DNA from: QGON01 sp963691905
Lineage (GTDB): Bacteria; Pseudomonadota; Gammaproteobacteria; Chromatiales; Chromatiaceae
Direction: 5' to 3'
Assembly (NCBI GenBank): GCA_963691905.1
Contig: OY829893.1
Span: forward strand, 1 to 64,000
Length of the DNA stretch: 64,000 nucleotides
Shown here: piece by piece, positions 44,935-54,339 of the stretch
Layout: each line of letters starts with the position of its first letter
Position numbering within the stretch: the first letter of the stretch is position 1
Notes under the pieces: generated by a model
The model's database searches: none
Told to the model about the DNA's origin: nothing
Seen by the model: the letters and a program-made list of their open reading frames with translations, nothing else
Translations under genes and position numbers: made by a program

Positions 44935-45202
44935 GGTGCGAACCTCCACTCAAGGCTGTTATCTTTCACTTGAAGCTTAGCCCAAATGGAGGAAGGCTGG
45001 TGATGACGGGAATAAATCGCCCAATAAATACTGCGCATAATCCAGGGTAGTGTGCGCAGGTTACTTCGAAGCACACCGGACAGACGAAACCTGTGGGGAC
45101 TTGCAACGCAGTGTCACAGGGCGGCGCCAACCGACAATATCACTGATCTTTGACCTTGTTCTTAGTACCTAAACCAAAACCCGAGAGCTGATCCCAAAGT
45201 GA

Positions 45203-45865
45203 TCAGTGAGTGAGCAGACGAATATAGCTGACCAGCGCCTCGACATCACCCTGACTGAGGATGCCACGCCAAGCCGGCATAAACCTCCCCTTACCATCAA
45301 GGATGCTACTGACCAGCTCTTTATTATCGAGAGGGTTGGTCACGTTGGGATTGGTATGATCCATCGGCATAATTCCCATGAGTTTCGTCATGATGCCATC
45401 ACCATCACCCTCCACACCGTGACAAACCTTGCAGTACTTCTGATAGAGTTGCAGACCCACCTTGGGATCCCCCATCAGATCATGCTTGCTGTTGCCCAGA
45501 AAGCGAAGGTATGCGATCAATGACTTGACCTGGGACTCGTTGAATATATCCTTCCACTCCGGCATGGCATCACTCAGCAGATTGTGACGGTCCCGGCCCG
45601 TTATGGTCTGCCGACCCTCCCCGGTGATGATCTTCATGAGAATGGTATCGCTCCTGGAGCGCACCGTGGTGGTCAGATCTGCCGGACTGATCTTCATCGC
45701 CTTTGCGAGAGGACCATCCCCCTTGCCACCAGTCCCATGACACAACTGGCAGTAGGAAACATAGAGCCCTCTCCCCTCATAGGCTGGCGGGGGGGTGGCA
45801 GATGCTATTGGGATGCATATCGCGAGGAGGGACAGTAGCACCACTGAATGGATGATGGTCTTCAT
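45203..45865 (-). CDS. Periplasmic di-haem cytochrome c
   Basis: 220 residues with a signal peptide (about 1-23) and two class-I cytochrome c domains. Haem sites Cys39-Cys42-His43 (CQLCH) and Cys145-Cys148-His149 (CKVCH); likely distal Met in DAMPEW (Met101) and FMPAWRG. An electron carrier of the c4/c5-like type; partner not encoded nearby. Needs the cytochrome c maturation system, to which DsbD/TlpA in this window could contribute. Confidence 0.9.
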   Translation of the reverse strand: MKTIIHSVVLLSLLAICIPIASATPPPAYEGRGLYVSYCQLCHGTGGKGDGPLAKAMKISPADLTTTVRSRSDTILMKIITGEGRQTITGRDRHNLLSDAMPEWKDIFNESQVKSLIAYLRFLGNSKHDLMGDPKVGLQLYQKYCKVCHGVEGDGDGIMTKLMGIMPMDHTNPNVTNPLDNKELVSSILDGKGRFMPAWRGILSQGDVEALVSYIRLLTH

Positions 45866-46012
45866 GGGTTCTCTCCAGTCTTGGAGCCAAAGGAATATGA
45901 TCTTGTCGTATTTTATACAGATCTCTTAGTGGATGCCTTATTCATTAGCATTCTGCAGCATTCTTAACTGGGGTTCACCTCTCTTCTCTCCACAAATACC
46001 AAAGTAAAAATT

Positions 46013-46630
46013 CTATTTGTCACCACCTGGACGCTTGAAGCCCTTACGCGCACACTCAACTTTGGTTCTGATTACGCACTCCTTCACATGATCATTGATC
46101 AACCCCATTGCTTGCATGAAAGCATACACAGTTGTAGGCCCGACGAATTTCCAGCCTTGCTTTTTCAGATCCTTCGACAGGGCAAGTGATTCTACAGAAG
46201 TTGAGACTGTTTGCGGCATTGCGAGTTGCTTCAAGTCCGGTTCGTAACGCCAGATGAAGGCTGCCAGTGAACCTTCCCGTTCGACGAGCTCCTGAGTCCG
46301 TCGCGCGTTATTGATGACAGCCTCGATTTTACCGCGATGACGGACGATCCCCTCGTCCATGAGCAGACGATCGATGTCGTGCTGGGTAAAACGCGCTATC
46401 CTGTCGAAGTCGAAATCATGGAAGGCGGCACGGAAGTTCTCGCGCTTGGCAAGAATGGTGCGCCAGCTCAGCCCGGATTGAAAGCTCTCCAGACTTAATT
46501 TCTCAAATAAGCGACGATCATCACTGACCGGGAAACCCCATTCGGTATCGTGATAGTCGAGAAACGCCGGTGCGGCACCACACCAGTGGCAGCGTGATTT
46601 ACCATCGGGACCCTCTATCGTTATGCTCAT
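46013..46630 (-). CDS. tag: DNA-3-methyladenine glycosylase I
   Basis: 205-residue base-excision enzyme. Shows RCHWC with YHDTEWGFPV (zinc and substrate region), FEKLSLESFQSGLSWRTILAKR and the late His/Cys zinc ligands in NDHVKECVIR. Complete at family length. Stands alone. Confidence 0.95.
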   Translation of the reverse strand: MSITIEGPDGKSRCHWCGAAPAFLDYHDTEWGFPVSDDRRLFEKLSLESFQSGLSWRTILAKRENFRAAFHDFDFDRIARFTQHDIDRLLMDEGIVRHRGKIEAVINNARRTQELVEREGSLAAFIWRYEPDLKQLAMPQTVSTSVESLALSKDLKKQGWKFVGPTTVYAFMQAMGLINDHVKECVIRTKVECARKGFKRPGGDK

Positions 46631-46670
46631 GTGTTGTCCTTGTCTCGAACAAAAAGGAATGTGAATTTAT

Positions 46671-46931
46671 TCAGCCGATCGGAAAAATTAGTCGTTCATC
46701 CGCTTTTGACGATGCGATTTCATGAATTTCCACTATTACAACATCTTCCACCACAAGCGAATCATTGTTCGCCCTGCTTTGAAGATCTGACAGCGTCGTA
46801 CTATGCACCACAATCCCACCACCCAAGTTAGACTGAAGACTACCGACCAACAATAATACGCCGCCATCAAAACCGCGTCTGATCCATTCGTTGTGGCCTT
46901 CAATGTATTGGCAGATTTGTAATATGTTAAT
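46671..46931 (-). pseudogene. YciI-like protein, 5' truncated
   Basis: Open frame ending at 46671 with EGHNEWIRRGFDGGVLLLVG, LQSNLGGGIVVH and VEDVVIVEIHEIASSKADER, which is the YciI-family fold without its first strand (about 20 residues). No ATG or strong ribosome site precedes it; upstream the frame runs into the 3' end of the HPP gene. Probably a fragment left by a rearrangement, or a gene with an unusual start. Confidence 0.55.
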
Positions 46932-47478
46932 ACCAATATCTAGGATAATGCCGTTTTGGGTTTTTTGACAAATTATTTACTACTAGTGCAATGAACAACA
47001 TTACAAAGGCACCTACTGCGATAGGAGAAACAACAAACTGATATCCAATACCATGAACCTCAGAGTTCCCGATAACAGCTATCAGCGCAGTCGCGCCCCC
47101 AGGTGGATGTATCGTGCGTGTGAAATGCATTGCTACGATTGATAATGAAACTGCAAATGCACCGAGCAAAGCAACATCAAAAGGAAGCAGTTTATATACA
47201 GTTACGCCGATTGCAGCGGAGATGATATGCCCGCCTATTAAATTTCTCGGCTGTGCATACTCAACCTGTGGAGCAGCATAGATAAGAACAGCCGACGCAC
47301 CAAACGAACCAACCAGAAACAAGCTATCCAGTAACCCCGTGTGAGACAGTCTGCTTAAAATAGCAACAAGATAGATACCTATAAAGGCACCAAGCCAAGA
47401 CCAAGCAATTTTACTGAATGGCTTTCTTGGCGGAGATTTTTCACCACCCTTCATTTTTTGCAGATATGATTGAATCAT
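46927..47478 (-). CDS. HPP family membrane protein
   Basis: 183-residue protein with a charged N-terminus and four to five hydrophobic helices carrying TRTIHPPGGATALIAVIG, the HPP signature, at about 120-137. In cyanobacteria and plants some members carry nitrite; elsewhere the substrate is unknown. The flanks are AT-rich and the neighbours unrelated. Confidence 0.88.
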   Translation of the reverse strand: MIQSYLQKMKGGEKSPPRKPFSKIAWSWLGAFIGIYLVAILSRLSHTGLLDSLFLVGSFGASAVLIYAAPQVEYAQPRNLIGGHIISAAIGVTVYKLLPFDVALLGAFAVSLSIVAMHFTRTIHPPGGATALIAVIGNSEVHGIGYQFVVSPIAVGAFVMLFIALVVNNLSKNPKRHYPRYWY

Positions 47479-47955
47479 GAGTTAATAATCCTTACTAAAC
47501 CCGATAGTTGCATAAATTCCGTGTCTAATAACCATTTCACTCTATAAAAGACAGGATAAAATGAATATTTCTCACTATTTCTGGAATTCGCCGTCGGTAC
47601 GATCCAGAAAGATGGCTCTCAAGTATGCTTCGTCAAATAATAGCAATGCATTTTTACAGCTACAGATCGTTTTTTGCAACGATAGAGTATACTCATGATT
47701 GAATCCTGTATTCTGTTCGCATATAAGCGTTGTTTAACGAGCCGCAAATCACCGAAGAAAAAACACAGACCGCAGTGATGGTTATTAACACCCAGGCATT
47801 TTCCTTTTCAGACAGACAGCACCGTTATTGAGTAGACCCCAATAGTATCAGCAGAAATACATACCTGCCGATGACCAATATGGATTTGTTATGCATTCGA
47901 CACTTAGTCACTCATTTCCGCGCCGAAAAGTTTAGCCTGTTTCAACAATAAACAC
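47479..47955. other. AT-rich spacer, nothing certain
   Basis: About 480 bases without a convincing gene. A 45-codon plus-strand frame (47561-47698) has a passable ribosome site but no recognisable sequence. No terminal inverted repeats or attC-like site were found by eye. Confidence 0.5.
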
Positions 47956-48273
47956 TCAAAAAGACTGCGACTGTAATAGTGCATCACGCATTTGCATGTA
48001 GGCAATTAAGAACTCAAAGAGCATACGCCAAAATAACTCCATGAACAGAAAGAACATCATAGCCAGCACAACCAATTTTATTTGTTGCTTTTTATTTAAC
48101 AAGCCCCAGATTTCTTCCTTTCCTTTGTTGTACGCATCATCAATAAACTTATATTTTTTTATTATCCAAATTGAAAAGAACCATATCCCGACAGGTAATA
48201 TAACCGCTCCTATGTAATAAAACGCAATAAGAGCCGTTGTGCTGATAAAGCTTTTAAAGGTAAGGAAATCCAT
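47956..48273 (-). CDS. Small two-helix membrane protein, DUF4282-like
   Basis: 105 residues: a first helix at about 15-38 (YYIGAVILPVGIWFFSIWI) and a second at about 65-92, ending in RMLFEFLIAYMQMRDAL, which resembles the C-terminal motif of DUF4282. AT-rich, like its neighbours. Family call is tentative, function unknown. Confidence 0.6.
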   Translation of the reverse strand: MDFLTFKSFISTTALIAFYYIGAVILPVGIWFFSIWIIKKYKFIDDAYNKGKEEIWGLLNKKQQIKLVVLAMMFFLFMELFWRMLFEFLIAYMQMRDALLQSQSF

Positions 48274-48386
48274 TATGTTTGAGTACCAGTATTTCTCCTG
48301 TTCACGCTAACACCATGCACAGGACAGAATAAACGGGGCGACAATGAGCGCAGGACTTAGAATTCACGCTTGAGCAACACATTAAA

Positions 48387-48872
48387 TTATTCTTTCTTTG
48401 GCAACAATTCATATCCTGACAACTGCCTATGGACTAAAACCATACTCATAATTACTCCAAAACCAAATACAAAAAGACCCGTGTGGATTTGCACGCTGGC
48501 AAAAGCCCCAAGTTTTACAGTAGCTGCTATGACAGAAATTACAAATACATCTGCCATTGACCATTTTCCAATAATTGAAAGGCGCTTTACTATTATCAAT
48601 TTTTCCTTGGTTGTAGGGATTTTGTTTTTTACAAGCTTATGAGTAAGGCTTAATTTGTAAATAGGAGTGACAATACTAAATAGCGTTATTATTAAAAACA
48701 GGAATAACTCACCTTCCTTGAATAAATATGTGACTCCAGATATTAGAGAGAAGGTATCATTCAATATATAGAACTTCTGGAAAGAGAACATCGGCAGAAT
48801 CATCCCAGCGATCAGAGAAACACATGAGATGATCCACAACAGATAATCCGTTAGTGAAATTTTGTAGTTCAT
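48387..48872 (-). CDS. PqiA-like single-domain membrane protein
   Basis: 161 residues, four helices, with SMADVFVISVIAATVKLGAF, the core motif of paraquat-inducible protein A. Full PqiA carries two such domains and zinc-ribbon Cys pairs; this one is a half-length, Cys-poor form. PqiA normally works with the MCE protein PqiB in lipid transport; no pqiB or pqiC is adjacent, so it is an orphan. Confidence 0.85.
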   Translation of the reverse strand: MNYKISLTDYLLWIISCVSLIAGMILPMFSFQKFYILNDTFSLISGVTYLFKEGELFLFLIITLFSIVTPIYKLSLTHKLVKNKIPTTKEKLIIVKRLSIIGKWSMADVFVISVIAATVKLGAFASVQIHTGLFVFGFGVIMSMVLVHRQLSGYELLPKKE

Positions 48873-49270
48873 ATTTGTTGCTCAAACATAAAAACAGCGC
48901 GCTGCCTTCGGCACACGCTAGGACCCTCGGCGCCTGAAAACGAATTTATAGAAGCTGTGGCAATTTACTCTGCAAATACTGAAGTACCTCCAATCATTTT
49001 CATCCGTAATAAAAATCATTATTTAAACCCAGCTACCTTGCTTGCCAAGCATAAAAATCTGGGCACAAGCATTAACGTGGCTTTATTATCTTATTTGCGC
49101 TGACGCACAAATAACTTAGGAATTTAAGCTGCATAACACAGTGGAACAGTTTAAAATATTTCATGCGAATTTACCTTTAATAGGTTGCATATTCATTACT
49201 TCCTATTTGCAGGAGGAATTGAAAAGCTTTTCCCGTCTTCGCATGAAATATGATAGCCCTGAACACCATC
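48873..49270. other. AT-rich spacer with a 14-bp inverted repeat
   Basis: No gene seen. ATATTTCATGCGAA (49156-49169) and its exact reverse complement (49238-49251) bracket 68 bases that include GCAGGAGG. It may be a small mobile or RNA element, or a terminator region of the gene that reads toward it. Confidence 0.5.
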
Positions 49271-49618
49271 CTAGGTGAGAATTAGATACGACGTACAACC
49301 GACAGGACAACTTAAAGATATTGCTGTGTCTTTCACATAAAAACATGAAAAACCCAGTTTATCCCAAGTTGCTCGAGTTTCATGTTCTTGCCCAATAGTA
49401 CCTTCATCACGCATGAACGCGAATAATGACTCTTGGATTTTATTGCTCCATTTACCATTTACTGGTCCAGGATCATAACCGCGAGCTTGAAGTCTCTTTT
49501 GAATCTCAATCATCATTTCCGGCGTTCTTTGGTCATAGGTTGGAGCAGCCTGCTCTTCGCTCACAGATGAACATGACCACAAAATCAATATAAGAGCTAA
49601 AGCACTATTACTATTCAT
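49271..49618 (-). CDS. Short exported protein with peptidoglycan-binding-like motif
   Basis: 115 residues. N-terminal hydrophobic stretch ending LWSCSS (possible lipobox, Cys16), then a PG_binding_1-like motif IQKRLQARGYDPGPVNGKWS at about 39-58. The C-terminal part has three more cysteines. Probably a small envelope protein. Orphan gene in the AT-rich stretch. Confidence 0.65.
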   Translation of the reverse strand: MNSNSALALILILWSCSSVSEEQAAPTYDQRTPEMMIEIQKRLQARGYDPGPVNGKWSNKIQESLFAFMRDEGTIGQEHETRATWDKLGFSCFYVKDTAISLSCPVGCTSYLILT

Positions 49619-49928
49619 AACACTCGCTTATCCTCATGTTTTAGATGGGCTGCACTCTAATACAAATATAGCCTCAAATTTACCGTCGCAATAGAAACAC
49701 CGGTTAACTGGCATCCCCTACACAGACCCGCTTACTTCTCCGTGCCCTTCGCAAAACAGGATTGAAACACTACATTATTCGTCTTAGATAAAAGGGATCG
49801 ATGGAATAATGACTCGCCATCATGATCAGCACTCAATTGGCGGTGATCAAGCTGCTATCATAGCTGTTTATTCGCCGACTAACGACGGAGGTTTTTATCT
49901 CCTATCAAAAATTCGAGGGGAAGTTGAA
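49619..49928. other. Spacer upstream of orphan gene and past RND permease end
   Basis: About 310 bases. A plus-strand frame from 49809 overlaps the RND gene antisense and is not credible. No repeat or terminator that I can define. Confidence 0.4.
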
Positions 49929-52900
49929 TTACCTACGACTGGCATCACTGCGAATCAACCTGGTGAATCCGCTACGCAGGTCATCGGCTATAAGATAGAA
50001 ACAGGGCAACGCCAACAGGATAAGCACAGTGGCAAAGAGCAATCCGAATCCAAGACTGACCGCCATCGGAGAAAGAAATGCGGTCTGCCCGGTTGCGAAG
50101 AAGATCAACGGCGAGATACCTAAAAAGGTAGTGATACTGGTGAGCAGGATCGGACGAATACGCACACGTCCTGCTTCCACCATTGCGTCCTTCCGCTCCA
50201 TGCCTTCCCGACGCATGCGTTTGGTGAAATCGACCAGGATAAGGGAATCATTGACTACGATGCCGGTCAGTGCCAGAAAGCCAATCAGGGAGAGGAACTG
50301 CAGATGGTAGTCGAACAGTAGGTGTCCCACCACGACACCGATCAAACCAAACGGGATGGCGAACATCACCACCAGTGGATCAAGCAGTGATTTGAACAGG
50401 GCGGCAAGGATAAAGAAGATAATCGCCAAGGCAATTACTGTCGCCCGCTTCATACCGGCAATCGACTCTTCAGTCTTCTTTTTCTCCCCGAGAAAAAGCA
50501 ACTCATATCCCTGCGGTAGATCATCAAACGCCTGCTTTACCTTCTCGATCACATCATTCGGCGTGGTGATATCCGAATCGACCTCCGCTGTGATGGTGGC
50601 AAGCCGCTGCAGATCCCGCCGATTGATGCTGTTGTAACCCCGCGCCTCCTGCACATCGGCAACATCCACCAGATAGACCGTCCGGCCATCCTCCAGGGTG
50701 ATCGGCAGGCGTTCCAATGCACCGGCATCGTGACGCAGTCGGTCAGGAAAGATCAGCCGCACCGGAATACGTTTGTCCTGCCAGCTGACATTTACCACTT
50801 CAAGACCCAGAAAGCCTGTGCGCACCACATCCGACAGTTGCATCTGGGTCAGACCGAGCTGACGACCCCTCTCATTAAGTTCATAGCGATACTCCAGCTT
50901 GCCGGGATCCATATCCTGACGCACATCCGATGTCCCTGGCAGGCGCTGCACGAACTCCCGTACCCCTTCTGCCTGAAGACGCAGTTGATCCACGGAATCA
51001 CCAATCACACCTATCTCGATATCCGCACCGGCCGGTCCACCCTGGGGCCGCAGGATCGACAGCCGCTGGATGCCGGAGATGGGTGCCAACTGTTCCCTCA
51101 GTGCCTCTATCACCAGATCTGAACTGCGGTCACGGCTCCCTTCCCAGGCAAATTTCAGGCTTACAACCGGGGAGATCCAACGTTCGATAAATCCCTGGGG
51201 CCGCTGTTTCTTGAGATCGACGATCAACTGAATATAGCGACTGCCGAATCGCACCCGATGGAAATCGATGAACGTCACCCCGACATTTGTCAGCAGGGTG
51301 TCGAGTTCCTCCTCTTCCAGGGAACCGATAATCTCCTGCTCGATCTTTTTCGCCAGACGGGCACTCTCATCGATACTGTAGGTGCTGGGCGTCTCGATAT
51401 TGATAAAGAACTGCCCCACATCGACATGCCCGAAGAGCAGGAAGGGGACGCGGGTGGCGGCAAAAGTCATGGTAATGACCAGTACGCCGACAGAGAGCAT
51501 CGCCACCGGATAACGATAGTTGAGACACCAGCGCAGCAGACGCGTGTAATTCCGGTTCAGCGCTGTCCAGTCGATGCGCCCCTGACGTCGCTGCCGCGGC
51601 ACCGTCAGAAACTCCTTTGCGTGGGAGGGCAGTACTCCGAATGCCTCCAGCAATGATCCGGATAGGGAAGCGCTCACCACCACCGGAATCACTGCGATAA
51701 ACGCCCCCATGGTGCCGCCGATGGCGAACATCGGCATGAAGGCGGCAATGGTGGTGGCAGTCGAGGCCACCACCGGCCAGAAGACCTCTTTGGTGCCGAT
51801 AAGCGCAGCACCTGCCGGATCCTCCCCCATCTCCAGGTGACGGTAGATATTCTCATTGACGATGATCGCATCGTCCACGATCAGACCCAGGGCGATGAGA
51901 AAGGCGAACAGCGAGACCATGTTGATGCTGTAATCCAACATATAGAGAATGACCACCGCCACCAGGAAGGAGACCGGGATACCCAGCGCGGTGATGAAGG
52001 CGACGCGGAAGTTGAGCATCAGATAGAGTGCCAGCAGCACAAGGGCCAAACCCACCATGCCGGAGGACTTCACCGTCTCCAGACGGGTCTTCACATAGAC
52101 CGAGAGGTCACTGAAGAGTCCCAGCTCAACCCCCGCCGGGAGGGTGAGCTGACGCTCATCCACATAGGTCCGCACCTGTTTTGCCACCGTGATGGTGGAT
52201 GCCTGACTGGTTTTGTTGATGGTGAGATTGACCGACGGCTTGCCGTTGAACCGTCCCAGGGTCTGCGCCTCCTCCAGTCGCAACTGCACCTCCGCCAGAT
52301 CACCCAGGCGCAGGCGACCACCCGCAGCGTTGCTGCGCAGTACGATCGCCCCCATTTGCACCGGATCGGGGGGGACGCCCATGCCCCGCAGGCGGATATC
52401 GCCCCCTGTCGCCTTCAGCGTGCCGCCGGGCAGATCCCGGAGATTTTCCCGTAACGCCTTGCCCACTTGCTTCAGGGAGACCCCTCGCGCCGCCAACACC
52501 TGGGGATCGACCACCACCCAGATCTCCCACTCCCGGACACCGGCCACCCCCACCGATGCCACCCCCGGCAGCTTGATCAGCTCATCCTTCAGATCCTCGG
52601 CAATCCTGTAGAGGCGTCCCCTTGCAATATCGCCGTAAAGACTGACAGAGATGACGGGGAAGCGGGTCTCCAGGCGGGAGAGCTCCGGCTCCTCCGCCTC
52701 ATCCGGCAGGTCATCCACCTGATCCAGAGCCGTGTCTACCTTGCGCAGAAAGCCATCCACGTCAGCGCCGCTCTTGAGTTCGATGAGGATACTCGACGAC
52801 CCTTCATTACTGGTGGAGCTGATGACATCGATATCCGCCAGCCCATCCAGTTCCTGTTCGATTGGCAGGGTGATCTGTCGTTCAATCTCTTCCGGCGACG

Positions 52901-53054
52901 CCCCCTCAAAAGTAGTGCGGATATTTACCTTGTCCTGCTCCACCGTGGGAAACATCTCCTGCGGCATGGCATACCAGGAGAGCACTCCGGCCAGCAGAAT
53001 GATCGCCAACAGCAGGTTGACGATCAGTGGGTTGCGGATGGAGAACTCGATCAC
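49929..53054 (-). CDS. RND-family efflux permease
   Basis: 1041-residue AcrB/HAE-type inner-membrane pump driven by protons. Starts IEFSIRNPLIVNLLLAIILL; twelve helices with two large periplasmic loops; VDDAIIVNENIYRHLEMG in TM4 region carries the proton-relay Asp pair. Resembles pumps with FSIRNPLxV starts of unknown substrate more than classic multidrug AcrB. Overlaps the adaptor gene by 4 bases. No outer-membrane TolC gene is nearby. Confidence 0.92.
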   Translation of the reverse strand: MIEFSIRNPLIVNLLLAIILLAGVLSWYAMPQEMFPTVEQDKVNIRTTFEGASPEEIERQITLPIEQELDGLADIDVISSTSNEGSSSILIELKSGADVDGFLRKVDTALDQVDDLPDEAEEPELSRLETRFPVISVSLYGDIARGRLYRIAEDLKDELIKLPGVASVGVAGVREWEIWVVVDPQVLAARGVSLKQVGKALRENLRDLPGGTLKATGGDIRLRGMGVPPDPVQMGAIVLRSNAAGGRLRLGDLAEVQLRLEEAQTLGRFNGKPSVNLTINKTSQASTITVAKQVRTYVDERQLTLPAGVELGLFSDLSVYVKTRLETVKSSGMVGLALVLLALYLMLNFRVAFITALGIPVSFLVAVVILYMLDYSINMVSLFAFLIALGLIVDDAIIVNENIYRHLEMGEDPAGAALIGTKEVFWPVVASTATTIAAFMPMFAIGGTMGAFIAVIPVVVSASLSGSLLEAFGVLPSHAKEFLTVPRQRRQGRIDWTALNRNYTRLLRWCLNYRYPVAMLSVGVLVITMTFAATRVPFLLFGHVDVGQFFINIETPSTYSIDESARLAKKIEQEIIGSLEEEELDTLLTNVGVTFIDFHRVRFGSRYIQLIVDLKKQRPQGFIERWISPVVSLKFAWEGSRDRSSDLVIEALREQLAPISGIQRLSILRPQGGPAGADIEIGVIGDSVDQLRLQAEGVREFVQRLPGTSDVRQDMDPGKLEYRYELNERGRQLGLTQMQLSDVVRTGFLGLEVVNVSWQDKRIPVRLIFPDRLRHDAGALERLPITLEDGRTVYLVDVADVQEARGYNSINRRDLQRLATITAEVDSDITTPNDVIEKVKQAFDDLPQGYELLFLGEKKKTEESIAGMKRATVIALAIIFFILAALFKSLLDPLVVMFAIPFGLIGVVVGHLLFDYHLQFLSLIGFLALTGIVVNDSLILVDFTKRMRREGMERKDAMVEAGRVRIRPILLTSITTFLGISPLIFFATGQTAFLSPMAVSLGFGLLFATVLILLALPCFYLIADDLRSGFTRLIRSDASRR

Positions 53055-54247
53055 TGACCGGACTCCACTGCCTCAGCCGTTACCTTGATCCCGTCACTCA
53101 GCACCTCAACATCCCGTGCCACCAGCGGCTCCCCCTCAGCCAGGCCGGAGAGGATCACCTGCAGACCGTTGTAGCGAATGCCCGGCACCACCGCACGCCG
53201 CTGCAGCCGCCCAGCGTCAACCACGAAGACATAGACCCGCCCCTCTTCACGCAGCAGTGCCGCCGGCGGTACGACCAGTGCGCCGCTTCGGGGTTCCAGA
53301 GGCAGCAACACCTCTCCCAGCATGCCTGGCAGCAGACCATCTGCGGACAGACGGATCTGCAGCGGATGAGTATGGGTCTTGGCATCAGGATCCGGCTGCA
53401 GTGCAGTCAGCTCACCCTCCTGTTCGGCGCCATCAAGTTTTACGATCAGCTTCTGACCAAGCGTCAGGGCCGCCGCCACGTCGCCGCTCACCTCGACATA
53501 GAGTTCGAGGAATTCACCTTGAATCAGCTCCACCACACGGGCGCTAGTCTGCAGATAGTCACCCACCTCCGCCTCAACCTTGTTGATCAGGCCGTCGAAA
53601 GGCGCAATTAACCGGGTTCTCTGCAGGTTACGCTGCGCCCGCTTGAGGGCCGCCTCCTCCCGTTTCAGCCGGGCCTGGCTGCTCTCGATGCTGAAGGCCA
53701 GCCGCGCCTCGTCACTCGACAGTTTGAGCAGTTGCTGGCGCGCGCTGTCACGGGTGGAGGCAGAGGAGAGAGAACCCTCACCCAATTTCACCAGGCGCCG
53801 ATATTCCTGTTCCGCCAGTTTACGGCTCTCCTCGGCCAACCCCAGCAGGGAGCGGTCACGCCGGATAGCCGCGCGGGTCTCGGTGAGTCGGGCTTCGTTT
53901 TCGGTTACCGCATCCCGGTAGTCCGCATCGTCCAGTCGCAGCAGCAACTGGCCGTGTTCAACCTTCTGCCCCGGCTCGACCAGCCGTTCCACCAAGTCTC
54001 CTTTCACCTCGAATCTCAGAGAGGCCACCCGCCAGGGACGCAGCAGGCCGGTCTGCCGCACCAGGGGGTTGATATCCCTGGCCACTGCCTTCACCACCTC
54101 CACCCGTGTAACCTGAGGCTTTTTCATAACTATTTCCGGCTGCGGGCGGGTACGCCATAGCGTCATCACCACAAAAACAGTCAGCAGCAGGATCAAAAAG
54201 GTCAGCAGAGTACGGCGCAGAGAAGATGCCACAATGGTTTCCAGCAA
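53051..54247 (-). CDS. RND periplasmic adaptor (membrane fusion protein)
   Basis: 398 residues: N-terminal anchor (about 10-30), lipoyl half-motifs, an alpha-helical hairpin with long coiled coil (about 95-200), beta-barrel and C-terminal domains (VVPPAALLREEGRVYVFVV at about 325-345). Links the RND permease to an outer-membrane channel. First gene of the pair, divergent from lptD with 92 bases between starts. Confidence 0.92.
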   Translation of the reverse strand: MLETIVASSLRRTLLTFLILLLTVFVVMTLWRTRPQPEIVMKKPQVTRVEVVKAVARDINPLVRQTGLLRPWRVASLRFEVKGDLVERLVEPGQKVEHGQLLLRLDDADYRDAVTENEARLTETRAAIRRDRSLLGLAEESRKLAEQEYRRLVKLGEGSLSSASTRDSARQQLLKLSSDEARLAFSIESSQARLKREEAALKRAQRNLQRTRLIAPFDGLINKVEAEVGDYLQTSARVVELIQGEFLELYVEVSGDVAAALTLGQKLIVKLDGAEQEGELTALQPDPDAKTHTHPLQIRLSADGLLPGMLGEVLLPLEPRSGALVVPPAALLREEGRVYVFVVDAGRLQRRAVVPGIRYNGLQVILSGLAEGEPLVARDVEVLSDGIKVTAEAVESGQ

Positions 54248-54339
54248 GCAGAGGAATTGAAGATTAGTCGATTCTATGCGATTTTATGCCGCGCGACAGC
54301 TCAGTCACTAACCAGAAGGCCTAACAACCCCAAAACGAC

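Noticed and set aside
47561..47698. 45-codon plus-strand frame in the AT-rich spacer
   Set aside because: Passable ribosome site only; no hydrophobic or conserved pattern.
46631..49928. Integron cassette array
   Set aside because: Orphan genes in one orientation suggested it, but I found no attC-like pairs and no integrase gene.
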